A stretch of DNA of 56,902 nucleotides from Brachionus plicatilis. Its lineage: Eukaryota; Rotifera; Eurotatoria; Ploima; Brachionidae. Positions 1-12,898 of the stretch are shown here, piece after piece (position 1 is the stretch's first letter; each line of letters opens with the position of its first letter). The stretch is taken from positions 154,007-210,908 of the forward strand of contig QEOQ01000355.1 in assembly GCA_010279815.1 (NCBI GenBank). Reading direction: 5' to 3'. Made by a program: the position numbers and the translations under genes. The notes beneath the pieces were generated by a model. It had not been told where the DNA came from and ran no database searches. It worked only from the letters and a program-made list of their open reading frames with translations.

Positions 1-189
1 TTTGAAATCAGAATTTTTGAAATTTGTAGAAAAATTGAGAAAATTAATTTATTATGCTCAAAAAAAAAATACTTAGATTTTAGCGGCCAAACACCGAAAA
101 AAGAGTCATTTTGACTCGTTGGTGCTTCTAGTGTTAAGTTAAAAATTTCAGAAATTTTTATTTTTTTCTGAAAAAAATTCGAAATCAGA

Positions 190-770
190 ATTTTTGAAAC
201 TAGAGTTTTTGAAGATTTTCTGAAGAATTTTTGGAAAAATTTAAAAATTTTTTTTTAAATTAAAAATTTTAGAAAATTTCAAAAAAAAATGAAAAAAAAC
301 TTTTTTTGAAAGTAGAGTTGTTTGTAAGTCACAGGTCATGAAATTTCTCATTTTTTTTGTCACTTATACACTTTATTATCTTATTTATTCTTGGTAAAAT
401 TCGAAGATTTTCTGAAGAATTTTTGGAAAAATCAAAAAAAATTTCACTTTTGAAATCAGAGTCTTTTTTAAGTAACAAATCTTTTTTTGGCCATGAAATT
501 TCTTATCTTTTTGTCAATGAGAATTCTATTTAAATCTTAACGATCTTTTTTATTCTTGGTAAAATTCGAAGATTTTCTGAATAATTTGTGAAAAATTGTA
601 AAAATTTCGGAAAAATTTAAAATTTTTCTATTAAATTAAAAAATTTTAGTAATTTAAAACTATTTTTTTATCTGAAAAAACTCAAAATCCCAATCATTTT
701 GAAAAAAAAATCAGAAAAATCTTTTTAAAAATCATTTTTTGAAACTAGAGTTGTTTGTAAGTGACAGGTA
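190..770. repeat. Imperfect tandem repeat, unit about 170-190 bp
   Basis: Three or more diverged copies of one block. Each has a 'TAGAGTTGTTTGTAAGT' or similar start, a 'GGTCATGAAATTTCT' or related middle, and then 'GGTAAAATTCGAAGATTTTC'. The block starts resemble the end of the CCAGA(C/G)TTGT repeat family seen at 31785, 45565 and 55671. No coding signal. Nothing recognisable precedes it from base 1. Confidence 0.5.
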
Positions 771-1015
771 TTTTTTTGGTCACAGTAGAATCGGATTTTG
801 ATCTGATTAGTTTAGAGGAACACAGAATTAGAGGTGACTTGATCCAAATGTATAAGATTGTACACATGGTTGAGAATATAGATTTGGGAAATGATGTAAA
901 TTATGCTAAAAGTTTATCTCTAAATTTAAGAAGATCAAATGATAAAAAGTTGTAAAGGGAAATAAACAAAAGAGAATGGTATCGCTACAATTGCAATGAC
1001 CCTTTTAGGGCTATG
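761..1015 (+). pseudogene. LINE reverse-transcriptase C-terminal fragment
   Basis: The reading frame contains 'ISLEEHRIRGDLIQMYKI', the pattern found after the RT domain of CR1/Jockey-type LINEs (SLExRRxRGDLIxxYKI). It stops at 955. Continuing past the stop, the frame reads 'NKREWYRYNCNDPFRAM', which resembles the usual downstream 'RxYFFxNRV' region in degraded form. The 5' part of the element is absent and the copy is dead. Confidence 0.6.
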
Positions 1016-1668
1016 TAAAATTTGAATATTTTCTGAAAATTTGTGAAAAATTGTAAACTTTTTTTTAAAATTTTTTTTAATTTAAAAATTTTAGATTTAA
1101 GATTTTTTTTTTTATTAAAACCGATTTTTATTTGAAATCTTTATTATCGTATTTTTTCTCTGTAAAATTCAAAATCGGAATTTTTAAGAAATTCAAAATA
1201 AAAAATATTAACAAAATTCCATCATTTAATGGACTGAAAAAAAAACTTTATTTTCCTGACAAAAACTACATTAGATGGCAAATAAACTAATTTAATAACA
1301 AATTAAATAGCTTCGGGCTCACAAATTCAACCTAAACTGATGACAATTTTAACAAATGTAGGTTACTAAAATAATATAACAAAATATTTAAAAATTAATT
1401 TCAATCGAAAAAACAGAGAATGGCATTATTGGGCGCTAAACAATATACAGAGATCCTGATAACTTAATTTTTCATATCCTTTAACTTCGAAGTCATCCCT
1501 AAATCACATCCGGAGAAGCTTAATTATTAATTTTATTAATATTTTAACAGATTCTAAAAATTGGATAAAATCCGATTAATCAAGTTTGTCCAAAAATACT
1601 CTAAAATATATTGCCTAATTCATTATTCCATGGGTTAAATAATTTTTTGACCATTTAAGGTAAATGTA

Positions 1669-1760
1669 AATAGCCGTATAAGTGACAAATAGCATATTCT
1701 TGCGGATGTCCGTCAAGGCTCATTAATTAGTCCTTTATTTAGTATATTTATTAACAATAA
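1669..1760 (+). pseudogene. LINE reverse-transcriptase core fragment
   Basis: The frame reads 'ILADVRQGSLISPLFSIFINN', matching the RT palm motif xVRQGxxLSPLLFxIFIND of non-LTR retrotransposons. There is an in-frame stop just before it, and no FADD motif is visible downstream. It lies downstream of the C-terminal fragment at 761-1015 on the same strand, so the two come from different insertions or a rearranged one. Confidence 0.55.
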
Positions 1761-3195
1761 ACAAATAAAATAAAAAAACCCTCTTCTTTTTGATTAAGAC
1801 TTGGATATATTCTACATTTTTAACATGAAAGGAAATATCATGAAGCACCAGTCGTTGATTATTAAACTGATGCGGATTTCCCCAGAAAACGAAGAAGGCT
1901 AAAAAATCAATTGTTAGAATATCTTAAAACTAATAAATCATTTTTAATTTATTTTTATTTTTTGTCATTTATATAAATATTTTTGTCACCCGAATTAGTT
2001 TATTTAATCGGTAAAATAAAGTTTATTATAACTAATTATTTATTCGAGTTGATTATTTATTCTAACCATTTAAGTTACTTGAGATTAGTCAAGCTTAAAG
2101 TTGACTAATCTCACTACTTTTTTTAATATTTAAAATTATAGAAAGTTGACTATTTTTTTATTCTTAGATAAAATCTTATTTTAAATAATTTTTCAACTTT
2201 GGTCTAAAAAAGTCAGAGTGAATCAACTAAAAAATTTTTTTTCTTATTTTCTTAAATGAAATTTGATTTTTTTTTTAATTAATAAACAATATTTTTTTCT
2301 TTTCTAACCCTCAAAAAGATCATGTTTAATTGACCATACGAAAAGACCGGTTCATTTTAGAAAAATGATAAATTGATTTAAATATTAAAATTTTGGTCGA
2401 CAAGATTTCAGATAAAATTTTCTAAGATGAAAAAACATGAGTAAAGTAAAAAAATTAATCAGTTTGAAAAAAATGACAAAAATACAATATTATTGAATTA
2501 ATTTATTTAAGAATAGATCGATAATTTTTCTTTTTTTATTTGGCGATCTAAAATATAATATTGAAATACTTTTTTAAACTTAAAATTTTAATTATTTTTT
2601 AATGAAAACTCAGTTTTCTAACCAAATTATAATTAAATTTAGAAATTTTATTGTAGGTTTAATTAACTAATAAGTTTCCTTGGCTAAAAATATGATAAAT
2701 CGGTTCATCGCAAATTTTTTGATATAAAAAAATACAAAATTATACTTAGACCCTTAACTAGGAAAATCCGGCCTTCCTTAGCATCAAATTTGATGATAAT
2801 ATCTAGTCCTGCTCACAGACTAACTTCTAGATGTAAGAATTGAATTAAACTATGTCTCATTGACAAAATTTAAATGATAAAATAAAAAGAAGAAACTAAT
2901 TATTTAAAAATTAAAAAGAGAAATTTAATTAGAAATAAATAAATTTAACTCGAGTCACTTGTTCACTAAGTACTCAGTTGAATTTTTGTTCAGAAACAAC
3001 AATTAAGTTCATCCTCAGAAATTAAACGATGGAGAAGTTATTTTTCTAAATTATTTTTTTTCCTGATATTATTCAATCCAATGCTCATCTAAACTTTAAC
3101 AGTCTTTAACTCTTGAAATTTTTAAGTAAACAAAAATGTCATTTTACCAATATTTTTTTTCTCTTAGAGTACATTTCAAAAAAATCCGTAATTTT
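1761..3195. other. AT-rich stretch without a gene
   Basis: No recognisable coding frame, RNA gene or structured repeat. There is a short inverted repeat near 2083-2112 (TTGAGATTAGTCAAGCTT and GTTGACTAATCTC). Confidence 0.5.
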
Positions 3196-3300
3196 AGATA
3201 CACAGTTCCCCCTGTGGTAAGAATAATTTAAAAAAATTTTTTTTTTTCTTTCAATCAATTTATTTAAAATAAAATCAAGGTGTTTTTATTTTTTAATTTT
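3196..3300 (+). repeat. Dispersed repeat, copy A of an inverted pair
   Basis: Contains GATACACAGTTCCCCCTGTGG followed by a poly-T run, TCAATCAATTTATTTAAA and AATCAAGGTGTTTT. The same order, reverse complemented, is found at 6151-6244. The copies could be the ends of a 3-kb element or two independent insertions; the sequence between them does not settle it. Confidence 0.5.
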
Positions 3301-3740
3301 TTAAGAGAACATTTCAAAAAAATTCGTAATTTTTCGTAAAATTGTACCAATAAATGAATGAAAATGGATAAAAATTGATTGTCTTTTCTAAATTTGTATT
3401 CTCAAAGTTACCCAGGTATATCTGAAAACACTTAGCCAAAAATAATATGGAATTAATGTTAAAGTAAAAAATTTATAGATAAAAAATGATTTAAGATTTT
3501 CCAGGGGTATTTGGCACTCGAAAAAAATATCTTCTTTTTGCCTAATTTTCATATTTAAGATTTGAGATTGAAAATCACTTTTGTTAATGAATTTATAATT
3601 TTTGTTTGTTTACTTTTAAAGAATGAAAAAAACTGTAATATTTTTAATTTTTTATTTTTAGCAATCAACGTATACCTCTTGATTTGAAGAAAAAACTTAA
3701 CTTTAAAATTCTAAAAATATAATTGTCTATTTATTTTTAT

Positions 3741-3801
3741 CATCGCCGAGCCTGGCGTAATTTTGAAATAAATTAAATTAAATTAAATTAAATTAAATAA
3801 A
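3741..3801 (+). repeat. Non-LTR element 3' tail with (TTAAA)n microsatellite
   Basis: A short GC-richer segment (CATCGCCGAGCCTGGCGTAA) runs directly into about six ATTAA/TTAAA units. GC-rich 3' end plus simple repeat is how several LINE tails in this window look. No adjacent coding remnant was seen. Confidence 0.4.
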
Positions 3802-4056
3802 TAGATTGAATACTTTGCATTCCGAGAGCCCTGAATAAATCTGGGTAAATGGACTTTATTAAGGATTTACTAGAAAATTTTGATTTATGGTCAAAAATTT
3901 TCTTTTATGGTACAAGATGTCTAATGGTAAAAGAATTTTTGTTACTTAAAAAAATTTTTAAAAATTTGAATAAACTAATTTTATAATTAAAAAAAATTGA
4001 CTTTTTAATTCTATCTAAAACTTTTTGTTTTATCCCTAATTTTTTATGCAACATTT

Positions 4057-4140
4057 AATAATAATAATAATAATAATAATAAGCTACAGCAAGCTGTGGA
4101 GGCGGTCTCCTGGGAGATCGCCTATGGTAGCACATTGCGC
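4057..4140 (-). mobile_element. LINE 3' tail with (TAA)n
   Basis: Read on the minus strand, GCTACCATAGGCGATCTCCC leads to CTGTAGCTTATTATTATT. The plus-strand copy at 49594-49689 begins GCTACCATAGCGA, shares a TCTCC/CCACAG core and ends CTGCTGTAGCTTATTATT. Both are therefore 3' ends of one retroelement family. No ORF remains attached. Confidence 0.55.
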
Positions 4141-5768
4141 TATAAACGGGAAATTACAGAAATAAGAGAACTGATAAGATATAGAATCAAATAGACATTA
4201 TTACTATCTTTGTTATACAATAAATTATACAAATAATAAGTAAAAAATTAGAAGGAACTGAGAGGGGTATATAGTATAGAAATTAAAATGAAATTTTAAA
4301 AAAAATTTAAAAAAAAATTTAAATGTGGTAAAATCTTGGTGACCGGTCATGAAAGCATCGGAGAGGTTTTGTTTTGTCATGAAGAAAAGAAGTTTTGTTA
4401 CTTAAATTAATTTAAAATAATTTAAATAAATTACTTTTATCATTAAAAAAACTTGGCTTTTTTTTTCTTTGTAAACCTTTTTGTTTTATTCCTTATTTGT
4501 TATGCAACATTAATTAGATTTTTTTGTTGGTTCCTATTAATTGATGCGCCTTTAATTTAACCAACACATGACTTAAAATTATGTAATTTTGTTTAATTAC
4601 AAATTCATGTAAGAGCTTAAGTGGCTTACAATTAAAACTTAATGTAGACTCGAGTACATTTTACTAATTATACAATAAAAAAAATGAAAGAAAAATAATT
4701 AAATTTTTATTTTGTTGCTTCTGAATCTTCACTTTGGCTTTTTTCTATTAAGAATTCTGTTAGCTTTACACAAAAGCAAACGAGAAGAAATTGAAATTAT
4801 TATGATTATTTGAAACTAATTTTGAAATATTTATCAATAAAATCTTCCGAATTAGTTTTATGTTTTTTTTTTATTTATTAGCATATGAATAAATAATAAT
4901 AATTTGAAATATCGAAATAGCGCCAATAGAGGCTGAAGATGAGTTGGGTTACGTAAGTTTTAGCAATAAGAAAATTTCAATCAATTCAACATTCAATTTG
5001 GCTGATTAGAAAAATTTTCCCAAGATCTTACAAGATTTTTTACTTTCTCCTGAATTAACAAAAAAAGGTTACCTGTTGATTATTGGGTTGCATTCAGAGT
5101 CAAAGGAAAACCATTTGAGTAAATGTGCTGTCAATTCTTTTCAAAATGCTCTTCTTCTTTATTGTAAATTCTAAAATATTTTAAAAATACTCAAAATTAG
5201 AAAAAAGTCCCTAAAGAGTCAATCTCGATTCTTCCGACAATTCAATCCAGTCTAGATTTGGGCGTTAATTAGTTTTTATTTTTTGTTCTATTTCATTAAA
5301 ATTGAATTCCAACATTTTTACATTGTTCTTAAAATCTCGAGCTACTCAAAGTTCAGATAAGCTGACTTTGCTGAAATGAAAAAAAATTCTGATAATAAAA
5401 TAAAGAATGATTAAAATTTTGTTGAAATATTCTCAACAACTTTGCGAAAACATTGTATTCTTAAATTAGAACAAAAATAAATCATGTAGCTTTATTTGGC
5501 CAAATACTTCCACTCTAGATTACTGAAAATATTATAAAGCAATTAATTTTCAATTCTTATCTAAAATAACATCGTTTGTCTGATCTATTTTGAATGTGGT
5601 CAATTTAGATAAACATCTATTCGATCTATAACTGGTTTTAGAAATGAATTTTTAATTATTTTATAAAAAAAATTTGAGCTCTCTTCTGAACAGCCTTCAA
5701 TGTAACTTAACTTAAATTATATTTTTTTTTTTTTTTTATTCAATTTTAAATTGTCTATGAGGCTGAAA
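4141..5768. other. AT-rich stretch without a gene
   Basis: Only short chance frames. No gene, RNA or clear repeat boundary recognised. Confidence 0.45.
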
Positions 5769-5880
5769 TTAATAATAATAATAATAATTAATTACAAAAT
5801 ATTCCTAACAGGCTGGCTGAAAAGAAGGCACTACGCCGTTCGGAGCTGCCAAGAGGAACTATTCCCTCTAAATTATATAT
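5769..5880 (-). mobile_element. LINE 3' tail with (TAA)n, second family
   Basis: On the minus strand a GC-richer block (GGCAGCTCCGAACGGCGTAG ... CAGCCAGCCTGTTAGG) ends in a TTATTATTATT run. Same architecture as the other tails here but a different sequence. No coding remnant. Confidence 0.45.
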
Positions 5881-6150
5881 TAAATAAATAAATAAATATG
5901 AACAGCCTTTTTTGTTAATTTGTAAAAATTTGTGAAAATAATTTAACTTGATAATTTAATTTACAAAATCTTTTATTAAAAAATTATTATCAATAGTTTG
6001 CAATAGAATAAAAAATAATCTTTTCGGAAATTTTTATTTTTTTCGTAATTTTTACTGCCCAACAGTAATTTCAATAATGAACTTTTTTTTTTTTAATTTA
6101 AAGACAATAAAGATGACGTTAGCTATTAGTTAAAAATGTATTTTTAAAAA

Positions 6151-6244
6151 AATTAAAACACCTTGATTTTAATTTAAATAAATTGATTGAAAGGAAAAAA
6201 AAAAAATTTTTAAATTTCTCACCACAGGGGGACCCGTGTATCTC
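6151..6244 (-). repeat. Dispersed repeat, copy B of an inverted pair
   Basis: Reverse complement of the repeat at 3196-3300: AACACCTTGATTTT, AAATAAATTGATTGAAAG, poly-A, then CCACAGGGGGACCCGTGTATC. The CCCCCTGTGG core is the most conserved part. Confidence 0.5.
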
Positions 6245-6913
6245 AAAAAGCCTATGAAATATAAAAAGATGGGATCATGAATAATTTATAATCAAAATTG
6301 ATTTAACAAGAAATGGCTTCTTTTTCTCATCGAACAATTCTCAGGCTCCGTGGCCATGATTAATTTGGAATAGAGTGGAAACAAAGACTAAAAGCCTGCA
6401 TAAGATAGAGCAAAGCGATTTTTGCATCCACATAATTATCTAGCTATCTTATATGGTATTTAGGTGAACGAACAAAATTTTGATTCTAATTGGATTAAGG
6501 ATTACTGGCATCATCAGAATGATTTTGCTAACTTTATGCGATTTGAACGCTTTTTCAACCCATTGCAATTCTTAATTGATATTCATAATAATTGCAATAG
6601 CTGATACCTAGTGAGAATCGGCGAACTTTATATATCTTGAAATTGAAGATTTTTAATTTTTTTTTGAAATAAACCAAAAAGATCGATTAATGCAATTTCT
6701 ATTCTACAACAATAGAACTAAATTTAGGTTATTTGAACTAATTCTGAGCTATTTATACCATGGTTCTAGTTACACATGATTATTGAACAGATGGCATGGG
6801 CCAAAAACAATTCAAGAGTTGCTTGGAAATTAGGTGTAAAATGTGCCGATGAAATTCTAAGCTTAATTGCGTTAATGCAGCATATGAGTGGCCGGCAAGA
6901 CCTCTGAGTAGAA

Positions 6914-7299
6914 GCGCCCAAATTTGAAAAGATTTCCAACTCCATTCGATATACTAAGCTCTGATTAGAAAATTTTTTCCACACTAAAATAAATATTTAT
7001 TCTAATTTAATATATTTAATAAAGAATAAAAAATTTGCCAATATAAATTTTTAAATATCATTAAATTTTCTTTTAATAAAATTATTCAGACGAACATGGG
7101 AAACATTCTCAAATATATTTAAATTAACAAAAAAAATTTACAAATTCTAATCAAAAATAAAAATAAAAAAATTTTCTTAAATTTTTTTAATCTAATTTTT
7201 TATCAATTTTTCCTTCCATGAGGGTTCAAAAAAAGAGTTTAACCATTTGGTCGTGTCCTGGGATCTAGTCCTGAATTATTTTTTAAACAAATAAAAAAG
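6914..7299. repeat. Tandem duplication, copy 1
   Basis: Starts at CCCAAATTTGAAAAGATTT and ends with a CGTGTCCTGGGATCTAGTCC block and an A-rich tail. Copy 2 follows directly at 7300. The leader GACCTCTGAGTA just before copy 1 recurs at the end of copy 2 (about 7637). Divergence is mostly small indels in A/T runs. Function unknown. Confidence 0.7.
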
Positions 7300-7640
7300 T
7301 GCCCAAAATTTGAAAAGATTTACAACTTCATTCGATATACTAAGCTCTAATTAGAAAATTTTTTTCTCACTAAAATAAATATTTATTCTAATTTAATATT
7401 TTTAAAGAATAAAAAAAATATCATTAATTTTTTTTGTTGATAAAATTATTCAGAAGAACATGGGAAACATCCTCAAAATATATTTAAATTAACAAAAAAA
7501 ATTTACTAATTCCAATCAAAATAAAAAAAAAATTATTTTTATCAATTTTTCCTTTCATGAGGGTTCAAACAAAGAGTTTAACCATTTGGACGTGTCCTGG
7601 GATCTAGTCCTGAATTATTTCTTAAATAAATAAAAAAGAC
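7300..7640. repeat. Tandem duplication, copy 2
   Basis: Same order of landmarks as copy 1: CCCAAAATTTGAAAAGATTT, ACTAAGCTCTAATTAGAAAA, GAACATGGGAAACATCC, CATGAGGGTTCAAACAAAG, CGTGTCCTGGGATCTAGTCC. It is about 45 bp shorter through deletions. Confidence 0.7.
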
Positions 7641-9205
7641 CTCTGAGTAAAAATAAAATAAAATTTTACTTCAATTTTTATTTTCCTTAATCTGAAAATG
7701 CTGGTTTACGCAATGCCATTAATCAAAACGGATTTTTTATTTTTGGCGAAAAAGAATCAATATTTTCAGGAAATCAAATCGGCATACCTTGATTTTCAAT
7801 ATATCATGTTTAGCATCTCATTAATACAAATAATTATCAAATTAGAGAATATTTTGCACACAGCACAACCTTGGCTTAAATTTAACCAATTTCTTATGCT
7901 AATAAAATTTATTTTAATTGCACCTTGGTGGCTTTGTGGCACAAAATTGCTCAACTTCACACTAATTGGAAACCTTGCAAGCAAGCCAAGTCTCTTAGAC
8001 TGAGCAACAACTAAGCCTTGTCAAATCGACAATCTAATTCACTTCGGAGATTGATTTTGAAATTAAGAAAAAGAAAAAAAATATGAAAGTTTTTCTTTTT
8101 GATAATAATTAAAATTTGAGCCTTCGAGCTTTTTTTTTTTAATAAAGACAGTTAAAGGAATAAACAAAGAGTAGCATGGATAGATGGTGATAAAAGATTA
8201 TGCAATTTATTGCCAATAAATCGATCGAAAACAACCGATTAGGCATCTTGGTGAACTTGTTAAGAAAACTTTTAATATTTCTATCGTAAAGCAGAATTAC
8301 TTTGGCTAATTTGTTTCTTGAAATCATAAATAAATTTAATAAAATTTTATTTCAATCGAAAGGAGTTGTTGTTGTTGTTGTTTCTTTTTTCTTTATTTCA
8401 CTTTTACTTAATTCCATAATCATAAATTATGTTGCTTCATGAAGTAACAATAAAATACTGGAACCAGACTTTAATTGAACTTTTTTTTAAAGTTTCAAAT
8501 TTGCCTAGCTAATTTCCGCAGTCCAACAAATTTTAATTTAAATAAACACACACTTTAATTAACTTCAATTAAAGCAATTTTTGAAAATGTTTTTAATTTT
8601 AAGCTAATCTTTTTGATTTAAATAAATTTATTCATCGACTTAAATTAATTTTTTTCGTACAAGTTGAACTTTTTAACTCATACATGCAGTAACAAAAAAG
8701 AAAAATCAATTTCTTTATTTTTAATAGACCTTAGATGACTAAAAATGACTTTTAATAATTTATTATTTATTTAAAGGCGAATGCAGGCGATGATAAAAGC
8801 TTCAAAATAATTGATTATCTGATCCCATAATATAAAAGAGACAAAAAAATCACGGTATTCAATGCTACAATTCAAATTTTTTATCTATAAATAATTAAAA
8901 TTTTCCCTTTTCCAAATTGCTTCATTGATCGTTGAAATCAACATGCTACAAAAATTCACTAAATTTTTTTGCTAGATTAATTTCCTGGCATATAAACGAA
9001 ACTGAAAGCCATTCAAAAAACCTGGAGAACATCCTCAGCATATTTTTATAAACAATCAATTAAAAGAAAGTTCAGTCGTCAAATGATTTCCCTTATCAGA
9101 AAATTTTCCAATAAAGAAAATATTATTCAGATACTTGGTCAACAAATGTATGTACCTAGAGAAGAGAAAACAAAAAGTCGAATACTCATTATCAAATTAA
9201 AATAT
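7641..9205. other. Stretch without a recognisable gene
   Basis: Contains a 101-codon plus-strand frame (7698-8003) overlapping a minus-strand frame in the same place. Neither has a recognisable motif and both are rich in I/L/K/N, as expected of AT-rich noncoding DNA. A (GTT)n microsatellite lies at 8365-8381. Confidence 0.4.
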
Positions 9206-9640
9206 ATATCATTTCATAGAGGAGATAACAGAAGAAAAGAATTTGGGCATTTTTATTACAAATGATTTAAAATGGAATAAACAATGTACTGTAGCAGCTA
9301 TAAAAGCTAACCGAATACTGGGTCTGACAAGATTATTTTAAGAACCTAAGCCGAGAATCATCAAGACTTCTCTATACATCACTTGTGAGACCCAATCTGG
9401 AGTATGCAGTAAGAACTTGGAGTTCATATTTAAAAACAGACATTAAAATTCTTGAAAAAGTACAAAGAAAAACGACCAAACTGACTGATACTACTAGAAC
9501 TAAGCCTTATGAAGACAGATTGAAATACTTAAATCTTATGAGTCTTGAAAATCTTCGTATAACGGGAGCCTTAATTCAAATATTTATTTATTTATTTATT
9601 CAATTAACGCCAATTCTGACGATGTAATTTAAATTTTAAA
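9206..9640 (+). pseudogene. LINE reverse-transcriptase C-terminal fragment
   Basis: Two frames give 'KNLGIFITNDLKWNKQC..AIKANRILGL' and then 'LVRPNLEYAVRTWSSYLK.DIKILEKVQRK..KLT'. This is the standard order after the RT palm in CR1/Jockey-like LINEs (LGVxIxxDLKW, KANRxLGL, VRPxLEYxVxxWSPYLKKDIxxLEKVQRRATKL). There is a frameshift or stop between the two parts ('LF*EPK'). It ends in TTTATTTATTTATT and then GCCAATTCTGACG. Confidence 0.75.
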
Positions 9641-9722
9641 AAATTTTATAAAATTAAATGTATAAAATCTTTTGTTACTTTGTTTTCGCACAAGCGAAAT
9701 TCTTCATTTTTTTTTTAATAAT

Positions 9723-10073
9723 TCAAATATAAAAAATTTTAAATGGTTTTGAAAATGTGTTGTTAACAAAAAGTATCAAATTCGGTTGTAGTTTAAAAAA
9801 CTTACGATTACCACATGACAAAAGACTGGTCCGAGAAATAAATCGCAGAGGTTCATTGAGAAATAATTTCTTGGCAAATCCCTGTGTAAAATTATGGACC
9901 AGTTTATCACTATTAATGCACAAATAATAAATAGCTTTAAAGTGGTCATTGACAATGAAGTCTTTTGGAATAGTGAGATGCAAAGTCTGCCAAAGTCTTA
10001 CAGCTAATAAGGCTAAACGCTTTTGAGCGCTAGTGTAGATATTACTACTACAATTAGAAACAAGAAAAGGCAT
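9723..10073 (-). pseudogene. Open frame, possibly a LINE C-terminal fragment
   Basis: A 116-codon frame with 'LALLAVRLWQTLHLTIPKD', which resembles the AVRLWNSLPxxIP segment near the C-terminus of many non-LTR polyproteins, followed by 'FKAIYYL'. No start context and no other domain. It could also be a chance frame; the resemblance is partial. Confidence 0.3.
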
Positions 10074-11785
10074 GTTTTACATGATAAATGACTCGTGAAT
10101 TTCCTTCTAATTTTTTTTATCATTTGAAAAAAACAACTTAAATAATGGAAATTTTTGACTTTTTTTTTTTAAACTAGATTTTGTATAATTAAAAAAATTG
10201 TCTTAATTTTTTCTCTTCATAAACTCTTTTGTTTAAAGCTGAATTTAATTTTCTTTTATAAAAATTTATTTCGATAGGAAATCAATGATCGTCTCAAACG
10301 GATCAAATTTTTTTAAATAAAATTGAAAATTTGAAATAAATTTTTTTTTTAATTGTTAACTTTTAAACCTTTTATTTAAATGTAAATTTTAATTTTATTT
10401 TATATATGATCGACCGGAACTGATCTATGTGAATTATTTTTGTAAAAAAAAGTGCTACAATAGATAAAAATGGTAGATAGAAAAGTTTTAATTGAAAGGT
10501 CTATTGTTCACCGGGATTTTTTCAGTTCTTCAATTATCTTAGAGCAATAAACTAATGGTTGTGAAATTGTTTGTTTTTTCACAAAGCTAAATCTCTAATC
10601 CGAGTGAAAATGGAGCCAAAATCTATCAGTGTTATTTTCATCTAAAGCTATTAAAAATTGCAGCGGTTTGTTTTGATTAATACCGACTTAAACAATAAAA
10701 AAAAAAACTATCTTTATTTCATTAACCATTTTGGCTTGTCTTATCCAAAAACAGAGTTTTAATTGAACCCTTTTTTAGATATAAACTAATCTAAATCATT
10801 TATGAAATTCCACGAAAAGAATAAAATTAGAATAAAAAAATCACTCCGAAGATTAAGAACGCATTGTCAACAAACTAAAAAAACGTGAGTCTTCATTGCC
10901 AATTTTTAATAAATGCTTAATAAATTGAGCTAAATGAGTCGACTGCATTTCGACATAGGATGACAAACGCTTTCATGAATTATCAGTCAAACGATTTCAA
11001 TTTTGGCCTTAATATCATTTATTTAACTTGCATTATAACACAAAAAATCAATAAGGAAAACTAAACACGTAGAGAAATTTATTGAAAATTTGTTGCGGGC
11101 CCCTGTTAGACAAAGAAGTTAATTGATCAAAAAAACACTCTGCCAGCATAATTGCAAAACGTTTCTGTGATATTAGATATTTAATCAAATATTTAAATAA
11201 ATTGATAAAGATTTGTTTGATTAGCATTTAATTTAACATATTTGTATTGAGCCTTAAGGGTTCTAAACTGGCAAGTCGTTTTCTTTTTTTTTTTCGGAGA
11301 TTGTTTTAGCTTGGGCTAAACGCCTCTTATTTGTTAATGTTAAACAAGAATGCCAAATTTATTATCTAAATGATAATTTATTCCAATGCTTTGGCACAAA
11401 CTTTTTGCTCTACAACTCAAATTTATTGTTATTGCTTTAATTTGGCCGCGTTTGCATTCAAATCAATCAAGGCACTGAATTATCGGAATCTTAATTTATT
11501 GACAGATTTTTAATTAAATTTTCTTCTTACATTTGCTGGCGACAATTGTTCGTTTAAGCTCGATTAGACTTGATTTGGCGTTGAGTACAAACTTTCGATT
11601 GTTTGATTTAAATTGATCGAAAGTTGGTTTGTTTCAACAACAAAAAACAAAAAATTTTTCAAGAAGAAGAACTATTTTTATTAAATCTATTTTTAAATAA
11701 AAAAAAATTTTTTTTTTTTTCCAGCGACAAAAAAATCCCAGTTGCATAAAAGAAGATTTCTTGATTTCTTTGTAACTAGCTTATA
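10074..11785. other. AT-rich stretch without a gene
   Basis: Nothing recognisable on either strand; a few mono- and dinucleotide runs only. Confidence 0.45.
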
Positions 11786-12317
11786 CAGTGGTGATTTGAT
11801 AATAGTATTTTACGAAAAATTACGTAAAATACCGTAAATTAACCAAATTTTACCACATTTTACGTAAATTAACGTAAAATCCAAAAAGTGAAAAAGAAGT
11901 ATTTTACGAAAAATTAAGAAAATTTTCAGGATTTTGAGATAATTTTGGTAAAATTTGGTAAAATTCAAAATTCAAAATTTTTAGAAAAAATGTCTTTATT
12001 TTCCAAAAATCGAAAATTTAAGACAGTTTTTTTTTTCGTAAATTGGTAAAAAAAAAATAGTTATTTTTAAATTGTTATAAAAAAAAGCTTTCTTAAATTT
12101 TCGATTTTTGGAAAATAAAGACATTTTTTCTAAAAATTTTGAATTTTACCAAATTTTACCAAAATTATTTCAAAATCCTGAATCATTAATTTTTAGTAAA
12201 ATACTTCTTTTTCACTTTTTGGATCTTACGTTAATTTACGTAAAATGTGGTAAAATTTGGTTAATTTACGGTATTTTACGTAATTTTTCGTAAAATACTG
12301 TTATCAAATCACCACTG
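11786..12317. mobile_element. Foldback MITE, CAGTGGTG ends, TA target site
   Basis: A near-perfect palindrome of about 530 bp. The left end CAGTGGTGATTTGATAA is answered by TTATCAAATCACCACTG on the right, with TA on both sides (11784-11785 and 12318-12319). Arms of about 250 bp repeat TTTACGTAAA-type words. There is no internal coding frame. TA duplication plus CAGTG ends fits non-autonomous Tc1/mariner-type elements. A related copy is at 39480-39811. Confidence 0.85.
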
Positions 12318-12369
12318 TATGTGTTATCGTTTTTTTTTTTTTTGATAAAACGTAAATAATTACGTTACT

Positions 12370-12690
12370 AGACGTAAATTCTGAAATAAATAGAATTATC
12401 AATTTTCCTGTTTTTTCTATTTTTCTCGTAATTAACTGAAATTAAAAAGATAAATATAGTAATAATCTGAAATAAATGTAATAAAGCGTAAATGTTGATA
12501 AAAAGTTTATTAATTGGAGCAAATTGTGTTTGATCCATGACATCTGGAATTACACAAGAGGTTCGATTTTCTACAACCGCATCGATTTGTAATACATTGA
12601 GATGTGCAATTTCATCTGACCACCACCAATTGACATTTATTTCTAGTTCAACTTGACAATTTTAAACAAAATCAAAAGCGTTACGCGAAA
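12370..12690 (-). other. Unassigned long open frame
   Basis: On the minus strand a frame of about 100 codons is open without an early Met. It reads 'CQVELEINVNWWWSDEIAHL', continues through 'VVENRTSCVIPDVMDQTQF', and then has a hydrophobic stretch (LLHLFQIITIFIFLISV). The W/D/E/C/P-rich content is unlike nearby chance frames. It may be an exon or a decayed transposon gene; I do not recognise a family. Confidence 0.25.
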
Positions 12691-12898
12691 ATAAGTCCGA
12701 AAATACGCCAACTTGGGTACTAGATCAAAATAAATTGATTTAAATTAACCTGTTCATATTAGCTTTTTTAAGAAATAAACCGATCAAAATAGCTAAATTA
12801 AAATAACCTTTACAGGGAAAAAAAATAGTAATTAAATAGCTACAAGTGGCTATTTTTTCTTCTAAAAAAATAATAAAATAATAAATTTTATTTCGTAG